From JAPUDQ01 sp964535835 (GTDB lineage: Bacteria > Patescibacteriota > Saccharimonadia > Saccharimonadales > Saccharimonadaceae), in NCBI GenBank assembly GCA_964535835.1, contig CAZHUZ010000033.1:1-5551 (forward strand): 5,551 nucleotides of DNA, in the 5' to 3' direction. Both the position numbers and the translations under genes were made by a program. Shown here piece by piece: positions 1 through 4,839 of the stretch; the stretch's first letter is position 1, and every line of letters starts with the position of its first letter. The notes beneath the pieces were generated by a model that did no database searches, was not told where the DNA came from, and saw only the letters and a program-made list of their open reading frames with translations.

Positions 1-77
1 TGGTGGGCGATATAGGATTCGAACCTATCACCTCGTCAACGTCAATGACGCGCTCTAGCCAAATGAGCTAATCGCCC
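1..77 (-). tRNA. tRNA-Val (anticodon GAC), CCA encoded
   Basis: The reverse complement folds as a complete cloverleaf. The acceptor is GGGCGAT paired with ATCGCCC, then discriminator A at 4 and encoded CCA at 1-3. The D-arm is GCTC/GAGC around a loop containing the conserved GG. The anticodon stem CGTCA/TGACG (46-50 and 34-38) closes a 7-nt loop TTGACGT with anticodon GAC. The T-arm is ATAGG/CCTAT around ATTCGAA, the expected T-loop after the last stem G. A73 and anticodon bases A35-C36 match known valine identity elements, and the 5' end GGGCGATTAGCTC resembles bacterial tRNA-Val. The tRNA decodes GUC and GUU. Its 5' flank at higher coordinates contains fragments of the same tRNA. The 3' flank lies outside the window. 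Confidence 0.95.
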
Positions 78-91
78 CTGTAAATTGTTGT

Positions 92-113
92 GTGCTATCA
101 GGTGCTATCTGAT
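92..113. repeat. Short tandem and inverted repeat in the tRNA 5' flank
   Basis: Two 10-bp units, gtgctatcag (92-101) and gtgctatctg (102-111), lie in tandem with one mismatch. The same stretch also forms a small hairpin, atcag (97-101) with ctgat (109-113), around a 7-nt loop. It lies 15 nt upstream of tRNA-Val on the tRNA strand, so it would fall in the precursor 5' leader if transcription starts further upstream. Its function is unknown. Confidence 0.35.
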
Positions 114-119
114 CATGAT

Positions 120-134
120 ATTTGGCCAGAGCGC
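120..134 (+). repeat. Inverted copy of the tRNA-Val D-arm
   Basis: The plus strand here reads atttggccagagcgc. The D-loop and 3' D-stem region of tRNA-Val (minus strand of 50-64) reads atttggctagagcgc, so 14 of 15 positions match in opposite orientation. In a minus-strand transcript this stretch could pair with the tRNA D-arm over 15 consecutive pairs, counting one G-U. It may be a remnant of tRNA duplication and inversion, or a functional anti-D-arm leader element. The sequence does not decide between these. Confidence 0.5.
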
Positions 135-158
135 TTCGCGCATGTATTGTCGCTAAAG

Positions 159-182
159 GCTCCCCAAATGAGCTAATCGTCC
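159..182 (-). pseudogene. Truncated tRNA-Val 5'-half remnant
   Basis: On the minus strand this reads as a tRNA 5' end: GGACGAT (176-182), TA, then a D-arm GCTC/GAGC (170-173 and 159-162) closing the loop ATTTGGG. The 16-nt stretch 164-179 is identical to 59-74 of the intact tRNA-Val. Past the D-arm I find no anticodon stem, T-loop or matching 3' acceptor strand, so it cannot fold as a full tRNA. It sits in direct orientation about 105 bp upstream of the intact gene, which suggests a partial duplication or a failed or decayed integration event. Confidence 0.5.
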
Positions 183-216
183 TCGCGATCTCGGTCACAG
201 CTTTTGTGTACAACTG

Positions 217-245
217 ATTATACAGCTAACACCAAAAGTAATAAA
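217..245 (-). promoter_or_regulatory. Possible promoter for tRNA-Val
   Basis: A perfect TATAAT lies on the minus strand at 222-217, with a weak -35 (TTTATT, 245-240) at 17-bp spacing. A start near 210 would give a primary transcript running through the tRNA remnant and the inverted D-arm copy before tRNA-Val, a leader of roughly 130 nt. I see no better promoter closer to the tRNA. The -35 matches the consensus at only about half its positions, so this remains tentative. Confidence 0.4.
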
Positions 246-253
246 GTAATACA

Positions 254-283
254 TCATTATGTGTCCGATCGGACATAGAATGA
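254..283. promoter_or_regulatory. Palindromic operator-like site, copy 1
   Basis: The 14-bp perfect palindrome TGTCCGATCGGACA occupies 262-275. It is flanked symmetrically by TCAT (254-257) and ATGA (280-283), each five bases from the 12-bp core GTCCGATCGGAC. The same arrangement occurs at 852-891 on the other side of the Cas2-fold regulator gene. Such dyad symmetry is typical of a binding site for a dimeric transcription factor. It lies 52 bp beyond the regulator stop codon and upstream of the candidate tRNA promoter. TATAAG (287-292, plus strand) directly follows it. Confidence 0.6.
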
Positions 284-335
284 GGGTATAAGTACAGGTT
301 AATATATATGTGGAAGAGAGCCGTAGAGGGATTGA

Positions 336-839
336 TTAATAGAGCATGTACTGTTCGAATGTCGATGATCCGATATAGACCTGGACGTATTGTTTGATTT
401 TGAGTGCGCCTATCAGTGCTAGGACAGGCTCAAAATGGTTATACGATGAGACCCAGACACTACGTTGTTGTTGAGAAAATTCAAGTTGTGTCAGTAATGA
501 TCGTAGCTCACGGCGCTTGTTTCTGAGATTCTCTGGTATGTCATATACCACTAACATTATTTGACCATCTGGTAATTTTTTGGCGACCTGATGGTGAATT
601 TTTTGGATGTATTTATCACTGATGGCAAAATGTCCATCGATACGGCGTACGATACCTTTGGTTTGAGCTCGATAGTACGCATTCGCTAGAGACTTTTGTT
701 TATGAGGTGAGCGTTTCTCTAACTCTCGGAAAAACTGGCTCGGACGAAAGGTAAGATTTAGATTAGCATCAGTAAAGGGGATTAATCCTTCGAGCACATA
801 ACTCGTGGCAGAGCGATGCTTGAGAAGTGGATGCTTCAT
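336..839 (-). CDS. PaaX-like winged-helix regulator with Cas2-like domain
   Basis: Predicted cytoplasmic DNA-binding regulator of 167 residues. Residues 1-85 look like a winged helix: SQFFRELEKRS and an AYYRAQTKGIVRRIDGHFAIS recognition/wing segment. Residues 91-155 match the ferredoxin-like fold shared by the PaaX middle domain and Cas2. Visible signs are a first strand IMLVVYDIPE with Asp100 at the position of the Cas2 acidic residue, a basic helix NKRRELRSLLTQL, then QQQRSVWVS. The ORF opens at 992, but I choose ATG 839. A TATACT box (854-849) and a large palindrome lie within the extension, and the upstream 51 residues look non-protein-like. ATG 860 is the alternative; neither start has a clear Shine-Dalgarno, and a start near 842 would make the mRNA almost leaderless. 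The gene is divergent from thrS and flanked by two matching palindromes, suggesting autoregulation. The ligand is unknown. No cas1 or CRISPR array is present, so I do not call it Cas2. Confidence 0.8.
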   Translation of the reverse strand: MKHPLLKHRSATSYVLEGLIPFTDANLNLTFRPSQFFRELEKRSPHKQKSLANAYYRAQTKGIVRRIDGHFAISDKYIQKIHHQVAKKLPDGQIMLVVYDIPENLRNKRRELRSLLTQLEFSQQQRSVWVSSYNHFEPVLALIGALKIKQYVQVYIGSSTFEQYMLY

Positions 840-848
840 AATAAATTC

Positions 849-879
849 AGTATACCTCATTACTAGTCCGATCGGACAA
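849..879 (-). promoter_or_regulatory. Probable promoter of the Cas2-fold regulator gene
   Basis: On the minus strand TATACT (854-849) is a near-consensus -10. TTGTCC (879-874) is a partial -35 at a long 19-bp spacing. The palindrome core covers the -35 and spacer, the usual position for a repressor. The expected start near 842 lies about three bases before ATG 839. Confidence 0.45.
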
Positions 880-891
880 AAAATGAGGTAT
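852..891. promoter_or_regulatory. 40-bp palindromic operator-like site, copy 2
   Basis: This is an extended dyad centred between 871 and 872. The outer arms atacctcat (852-860) and atgaggtat (883-891) are perfect complements. The inner core GTCCGATCGGAC (866-877) is a perfect 12-bp palindrome, and five-base spacers separate arms from core. It lies in the divergent intergenic region. It overlaps the candidate -35 and spacer of the regulator promoter and ends three bases before the candidate -35 of the thrS promoter. A dimer or tetramer bound here could control both directions. The nearest candidate ligand protein is the adjacent PaaX-like regulator. Confidence 0.7.
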
Positions 892-893
892 GG

Positions 894-924
894 TTGAATA
901 TGGTGATGGTGCGTGTGATATGAT
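894..924 (+). promoter_or_regulatory. Probable thrS operon promoter
   Basis: TTGAAT (894-899) serves as -35. TATGAT (919-924) serves as -10 and is preceded by TG one base upstream (916-917), an extended -10. The 19-bp spacing is long, which the extended -10 could offset. Transcription would start near 931 and give a leader of about 186 nt before thrS. Confidence 0.5.
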
Positions 925-930
925 TGTGTG

Positions 931-1098
931 TAAGCGATGAGACGGACTAACCACCCGAGGAGCTTCGCGGGGCAGCGAGTGACGTGCGACAACGTGGCTC
1001 AAAGAGTAAATGATTTCGGTGGAACCTCCGCTTGCACGCGGACCGAAACATGCCAGAGACAATTAGTCTCCTAGGGCATGTTTTTATAATTTTTACAT
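931..1098 (+). promoter_or_regulatory. T-box riboswitch leader of thrS
   Basis: The 3' part shows a T-box antiterminator. Helix A1 is TTTCGG (1014-1019) with CCGAAA (1043-1048). The bulge is TGGAACC (1020-1026). Helix A2 is TCCGC (1027-1031) with GCGGA (1038-1042) around a 6-nt loop. In known T-boxes the bulge TGGN pairs with the NCCA end of uncharged tRNA; TGGA would fit a tRNA-Thr with U73. An intrinsic terminator follows, sharing bases 1045-1048 with A1. A possible short Stem I uses TGAGACG (938-944) and CGTGGCTCA (993-1001). It places ACA (989-991, a threonine codon) in the loop as candidate specifier. That specifier is much less certain than the antiterminator, and the usual long Stem I with distal loop is not obvious. 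Expected effect: uncharged tRNA-Thr stabilises the antiterminator and raises operon expression. Confidence 0.7.
1045..1094 (+). terminator. Intrinsic terminator of the thrS leader
   Basis: The stem AACATGCC (1047-1054) pairs with GGCATGTT (1075-1082). An upper stem GAGAC (1056-1060) pairs with GTCTC (1066-1070) around the loop AATTA, with an asymmetric internal bulge between them. A T-rich tail runs through 1081-1094, interrupted by ATAA. Extending the base to 1045-1046 uses bases that also form antiterminator helix A1, so the two folds compete, though over only a few base pairs. Confidence 0.75.
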
Positions 1099-1116
1099 AC
1101 GGAGGACGTACAGATC

Positions 1117-2967
1117 ATGGATAACGAACAACTCTACGCAATGCGGCACAGCCTGGCTCACATCATGGCGCAAGCAGTACAGCACCTTTGGCCAGATGCG
1201 AAATTCGGTGTAGGGCCAGTGATCGAAAATGGTTTCTATTATGATATCGATCTCGGTGATACCAAGATCTCCGAAGAGGATTTTGGCAAGATCGAAGCTG
1301 AAATGCGCAAGATTGTGGAGGAAAATCATACCTTTGAACGCTCTGAGAGGCACATAGACGAGGCTATCGAGTGGGCGAGGTCCAATTCCCAGCCATACAA
1401 AGAAGAGCTCTTAAATGACCTCAAGAGAGCTGGTACGACTATTGCTAATGAGCTTGATAGTGCAGAGCTCGGTCTTGTGGGCGAAGGTGAGAGCAAGGTC
1501 GAGAACGTGTCGTTTTATACTGATGGCGATTTCACTGACCTGTGTCGTGGGCCGCATCTTGCTACAACTGGCAGTGTGGGAGCATTTAAACTCATGCGAG
1601 TCGCCGGGGCATACTGGCGTGGTAAAGAAGACAACGCCCAAATGCAGCGACTCTATGGGGTGGCCTTTCAAGATCAAAAAGAGCTCGATGACTATTTGAA
1701 ACACCAAGAAGAAGCCCGCGCTCGCGATCATCGAAAATTAGGGCAAGAGCTCGATCTCTTTACCTTTTCGGATATGGTAGGCCCAGGTCTGCCGCTCTAC
1801 ACACCTCGCGGGACGGTGCTGATCGAGGAGCTCAAAGGAGCACTCAAGGACATTAGCCGTCGCTATGGTATGTTACAAGTATCGATACCACATTTGGCCA
1901 AAATAGAACTCTATGAGACATCAGGACATGCGAGCAAATTTGCTGACGAGCTATTTCATGTCAAAAGTCATTTTGATCAGGAGTTTGTCCTCAAGCCAGT
2001 CAATTGTCCGCACCATACCCAAATATATGCGTCTCGCCCGAGGAGTTATCGTGATCTACCGCTTCGTTATATCGAGCAGACCATGCAATATCGCGATGAA
2101 AAACCCGGCCAGCTTGGCGGTCTACAGAGAACACGTGGTTTTACTGTTGATGATGGGCACACATTTTGTCGTCCAGATCAGATAGAGCAAGAAGCTATGA
2201 TGATTGCCGAAGTGATCGAGGAATTCTATAGCGGTCTTGGTCTCTGGGGAGAGCATTGGGTATCGCTATCGGTGCGTGATCAATCTGCACCCGATAAATA
2301 TATCGGAGAACCTGCAGACTGGGACAAGGCCGAAGCAATGCTGGCAGCCGTTGCCGAACAAAAGCAACTTCATGCCAAGCGTATAGAGGGTGAAGCTGCC
2401 ATCTATGGGCCGAAACTGGACTTTATGTTCAAGGATGCCTTGGGTCGTCAAACACAACTGGCTACCATCCAGATAGATTTTGCGATGCCACATCGTTTTG
2501 GGCTAGAGTATACCGATGAAAACGGCGAGAAGAAATGCCCAGTGATGGTGCATCGTGCGATTCTTGGTTCATTTGAACGGTTCATGATGCTATTGATTGA
2601 GCATTATGCCGGTAAATTCCCGCTATGGCTTGCCCCAGAGCAGCTGCGTATTATACGGGTTAATGATTCAGAAAAAGTGGTGCAATTCGTACAACAACTT
2701 CGGGCAAAAGCCGAAGAAGCAGGACTGCGTGTATCTGTTGATGATAGCAAAGAGTCAGTCGGTAAAAAGATCCGAAGTGCTGAGGTTTGGAAGGTTCCAT
2801 ACAGTGTAGTCATCGGTGAAAAAGAAGTATCTAACGGTAATATATCGCCAAGAGTACGAGCTGACCTAGCAGTGCTAGGCAATGTCGAACGTAGTTATGG
2901 CATCGATCAGTTTCTCGGCAGTCTTGCAAACGAGGTTAAAGCTCGCGCAAGCAAGTCATCGCTATAG
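1117..2967 (+). CDS. thrS: Threonine-tRNA ligase, TGS-less
   Basis: Class II aminoacyl-tRNA synthetase charging tRNA-Thr in the cytoplasm. The editing domain (about residues 1-200) keeps its metal-type residues H11 and H15 (HSLAH), C143 and H147 (CRGPH). The catalytic core keeps zinc ligands C297 (KPVNCPHH), H348 (DDGHTF) and H479 (VMVHRAI), motif 2 arginine R326 and motif 3 R488 (GSFERF). The anticodon-binding domain covers about 505-610 (LAPEQLRIIRV). The protein has 616 residues and starts at the editing domain. It lacks the roughly 60-residue N-terminal TGS domain of typical bacterial ThrRS. The truncation looks genuine, because only about 20 nt separate the leader terminator from ATG and GGAGG (1101-1105) lies 11 nt upstream. 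Motif 2 is unusual: YRDEKPGQLGGL instead of HRNE-SG-L-GL, and FTVDD instead of the usual FTQDD. It is the first gene of a four-gene operon. Confidence 0.97.
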   Translation: MDNEQLYAMRHSLAHIMAQAVQHLWPDAKFGVGPVIENGFYYDIDLGDTKISEEDFGKIEAEMRKIVEENHTFERSERHIDEAIEWARSNSQPYKEELLNDLKRAGTTIANELDSAELGLVGEGESKVENVSFYTDGDFTDLCRGPHLATTGSVGAFKLMRVAGAYWRGKEDNAQMQRLYGVAFQDQKELDDYLKHQEEARARDHRKLGQELDLFTFSDMVGPGLPLYTPRGTVLIEELKGALKDISRRYGMLQVSIPHLAKIELYETSGHASKFADELFHVKSHFDQEFVLKPVNCPHHTQIYASRPRSYRDLPLRYIEQTMQYRDEKPGQLGGLQRTRGFTVDDGHTFCRPDQIEQEAMMIAEVIEEFYSGLGLWGEHWVSLSVRDQSAPDKYIGEPADWDKAEAMLAAVAEQKQLHAKRIEGEAAIYGPKLDFMFKDALGRQTQLATIQIDFAMPHRFGLEYTDENGEKKCPVMVHRAILGSFERFMMLLIEHYAGKFPLWLAPEQLRIIRVNDSEKVVQFVQQLRAKAEEAGLRVSVDDSKESVGKKIRSAEVWKVPYSVVIGEKEVSNGNISPRVRADLAVLGNVERSYGIDQFLGSLANEVKARASKSSL

Positions 2968-2977
2968 GGGATTAATT

Positions 2978-3583
2978 ATGATAAAGCCAATCATTGCTAT
3001 TGATATTGATGATACAATCGCCGAAAGTACAGAGACATTACGAAAGCTTGTCAATCATCGTGCCGGGGTGGATTTACCATCAGAAGCGTATACAGTAGAG
3101 GGTGAATATTGGGGCTATTACGAGCGTGTGTGGGCTATGAATGGCCTTAGCGGAATATCTCATGCAGACTTCGAAGCAGAGATGGAGGTCGATCAGTCCC
3201 ACGTGCCACTATTGCCCAGCGCCGAATATGCTATTAAAATTTTGTCCGAAACATACAGAATCGTGCTCGTAACGGCACGGGACATTAGCTTGGAGGGGGC
3301 TACACGGACTTGGTTAAAAACTCATTTCCCATATGCGGATATTGAACTCTATTTTAGTGAAGCACGCAAAGATCAAACTAAGATGACAAAAGGCCAGTTG
3401 TGTAAGCAGCTTGGTGCTCGATTACTTATAGACGATAACATACAGCACTGTGAGAGCGCGGTGGAGCTGGGTATAGACACAGTATTGTTTGGTGATTATG
3501 GCTGGAATCGTACAAATACATCCCTAAAACGTTGCTACAATTGGCAAGAAGTAATAGAGTATTTGGATGGCGCAAAGCTTTAA
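2978..3583 (+). CDS. HAD-superfamily 5'-nucleotidase-like phosphatase
   Basis: A 201-residue cytoplasmic HAD-fold hydrolase, probably acting on a phosphorylated small molecule such as a nucleoside monophosphate. Motif I is DIDDT (D9 nucleophile, D11 acid/base). Motif II is IVLVTAR (T99). K138 in KMTKGQL fits motif III. LLIDDN (D152, D153) is motif IV. The cap insert between motifs I and II (about 20-80) and overall size resemble the family of 5'(3')-deoxyribonucleotidases and YqfW-like putative nucleotidases. The substrate is not decidable here. An in-frame ATG at 2882 exists, but it lies inside thrS. ATG 2978 is preferred because AGGGG lies 7 nt upstream and the protein then starts at the first core strand. 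It begins 10 nt after thrS and overlaps the next gene by 17 nt. Confidence 0.82.
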   Translation: MIKPIIAIDIDDTIAESTETLRKLVNHRAGVDLPSEAYTVEGEYWGYYERVWAMNGLSGISHADFEAEMEVDQSHVPLLPSAEYAIKILSETYRIVLVTARDISLEGATRTWLKTHFPYADIELYFSEARKDQTKMTKGQLCKQLGARLLIDDNIQHCESAVELGIDTVLFGDYGWNRTNTSLKRCYNWQEVIEYLDGAKL

Positions 3584-3869
3584 GGAGGCCGTATATGAGC
3601 TGGTGGCATCTATTCCTTATGGTCGGTTAATGACCTATGGAGATGTAGCAGTACTATGTGGGCATCCCTATGCGGCGAGGCAAGTAGGAGGTTTGGCGCA
3701 CTTTGGGCCTCCTGAGTTACCGTGGCACCGAGTGGTAAATCGACTAGGTGATTGCGCTAGCGGGTATTACGGCGGCAAACAAGGTCACAAAGTAGCACTA
3801 GAGGCCGAAGGCATATCGGTCAAGGATTATAGAGTTGTTGATTTTAACTCATTTCGCTGGAGGCCATAA
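3567..3869 (+). CDS. Alkyltransferase-like protein (ATL)
   Basis: A 100-residue protein equivalent to the DNA-binding domain of O6-alkylguanine-DNA alkyltransferase (MGMT/Ogt). It shows the IPYGRLMTYGDVA entry, the helix ending AARQVG with the arginine-finger candidate R38, and PWHRVVN. The methyl-accepting cysteine of PCHRV is replaced by W53, the hallmark of ATLs. Known ATLs cannot remove the alkyl group. They bind and flip O6-alkylguanine and pass the lesion to nucleotide excision repair. Y24 fits the nucleotide-flipping tyrosine. The start ATG is inside the end of the HAD gene, with only a weak AGAG upstream, so expression probably depends on translational coupling. It overlaps miaA by one base (TAATG). 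Length is normal for a stand-alone ATL. Confidence 0.9.
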   Translation: MAQSFKEAVYELVASIPYGRLMTYGDVAVLCGHPYAARQVGGLAHFGPPELPWHRVVNRLGDCASGYYGGKQGHKVALEAEGISVKDYRVVDFNSFRWRP

Positions 3870-4759
3870 TGCTTGACGATATTCTTAGTACTTATGCTCC
3901 AAGACCATTCATTGTTATTACAGGGCCGACTGCGAGTGGTAAAACATCATTAGCGATCGAGCTTGCTGAGCGCTACAATGGCGAAATCATTTGTGCGGAT
4001 TCACGCACTGTTTACAGGGATATGGATATTGGTTCGGCAAAACCAAGCCATGAGGACAGGTCGCGTGTGCCGCATCATCTCCTCGATATCGCTCATGCAG
4101 ATGTTGTATACACGGCAGCAGATTTCAAGCGTGATGCACTAGCAGCGATCAGAGATATCTACGAGCGTGGCAAGATACCATTCGTCGTGGGTGGCAGCGG
4201 ATTATATATCGATGGGCTACTACTTGACTATCGGTTTGGGCCGAGAGCACATGAGTCATTACGTAAACAACAAGAAAATGTATCAATAGATGACTTAAAG
4301 GTGATGCTAAAAAATCAACATATTGAAATACCTCAAAACCACAATAACCGACGGTATTTGGTCAGAGCATTAGAACAAGGAGGTGTCAACAAACAGAGGA
4401 GTAATGTGCTCAGTGATCAAATAGTAGTTGTAGCAATCGCAACAGACAAACAAAAGCTAGAAGCGCGTATTAGGGCGCGTGCTGATGAAATATTTGCTGC
4501 CCCAATCATTGAAGAGGCAAAGACGCTCGCGCTTCGTTATGGGTGGGAGCACGAGAGCATGAGCGGAAATATTTACCGGATCATTAAGCGTCTTATTGAC
4601 GGCGAGTTATCGCTACTTGATGCGAAGGAGCTATTTGTTATCAAAGATCGTCAACTCGCCAAGAAACAAATCACATGGCTCAAGCGACGCGAGTATGTGC
4701 AGTGGCGATCGCTCAATGATGCGAGGGTATACTTGAGTGAGATTCTTGAGAGATCGTAA
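3869..4759 (+). CDS. miaA: tRNA dimethylallyltransferase
   Basis: Transfers the dimethylallyl group from DMAPP to N6 of adenosine 37 in tRNAs reading UNN codons, giving i6A. The P-loop is GPTASGKT (19-26). The substrate-binding segment DSRTVYRDMDIGSAKP starts at 44, where most MiaA proteins have DSMQVY. VPHHLLD (67-73), VGGSGLYIDGLL (107-118), RRYLVRALE (161-169) and the C-terminal KKQITWLKRR (265-274) are all family signatures. At 296 residues it is slightly shorter than the usual 300-315, mainly in the middle swinging region after RFGP. GGAGG (3859-3863) lies 5 nt before ATG, and the start overlaps the ATL stop codon. It is the last gene of the thrS operon, so its level may follow threonine supply through the T-box, an inference. 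No miaB is in the window. Confidence 0.95.
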   Translation: MLDDILSTYAPRPFIVITGPTASGKTSLAIELAERYNGEIICADSRTVYRDMDIGSAKPSHEDRSRVPHHLLDIAHADVVYTAADFKRDALAAIRDIYERGKIPFVVGGSGLYIDGLLLDYRFGPRAHESLRKQQENVSIDDLKVMLKNQHIEIPQNHNNRRYLVRALEQGGVNKQRSNVLSDQIVVVAIATDKQKLEARIRARADEIFAAPIIEEAKTLALRYGWEHESMSGNIYRIIKRLIDGELSLLDAKELFVIKDRQLAKKQITWLKRREYVQWRSLNDARVYLSEILERS

Positions 4760-4790
4760 TCTATTCGTTTATCTCTCATCCTTCTTTCAT
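4747..4790 (+). terminator. Weak candidate terminator after miaA
   Basis: TGAGAGAT (4747-4754) pairs with ATCTCTCA (4771-4778) around a 16-nt loop, followed by pyrimidine-rich tccttctttc. The stem spans the miaA stop codon. The loop is large, the stem is AT-rich, and there is no clean T-run, so termination here is only possible. Confidence 0.25.
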
Positions 4791-4810
4791 CTAGTGTAGT
4801 GTGCTACTAT
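4782..4810 (+). promoter_or_regulatory. Extended -10 promoter for the HTH-NTase gene
   Basis: TGC-TACTAT (TG at 4802-4803, -10 at 4805-4810) forms an extended -10. A poor -35 (TTCTTT, 4782-4787) lies at 17-bp spacing. The start would be near 4817, about 23 nt before the GTG. A small dyad GTAG-tgtg-CTAC (4796-4807) overlaps the -10 and might be an operator for the winged-helix product, an inference. Confidence 0.5.
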
Positions 4811-4839
4811 AGTACTCGATAAAGAGAGGGAAAATTTCT

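Noticed and set aside
159..230. Second intact tRNA upstream of tRNA-Val
   Set aside because: Only the acceptor 5' strand and D-arm can be formed. Anticodon arm, T-loop TTCGA and a 3' acceptor strand are missing.
280..335. Terminator after the minus-strand regulator gene
   Set aside because: No GC-rich hairpin followed by a T-run is visible on the minus strand. The nearby palindrome has no loop or T tail.
254..891. CRISPR array or cas2 locus, suggested by repeats beside a Cas2-like gene
   Set aside because: There are only two palindromes, about 600 bp apart, with a gene rather than spacers between them. There is no cas1 and no regular array.
840..992. N-terminal extension of the Cas2-fold regulator up to ATG 992
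   Set aside because: It contains the 40-bp palindrome, a TATACT box and a His-rich low-complexity stretch, and the domain starts after Met 839. The region reads as regulatory DNA rather than protein.
847..1062. Minus-strand 71-residue open frame over the thrS leader
   Set aside because: It overlaps the T-box antiterminator and the promoter region, has no recognisable domain and no ribosome site, and is an antisense coincidence.
2882..2977. 32-residue N-terminal extension of the HAD protein
   Set aside because: It lies entirely in the 3' end of thrS in another frame. ATG 2978 has a ribosome site and begins at the first strand of the fold.
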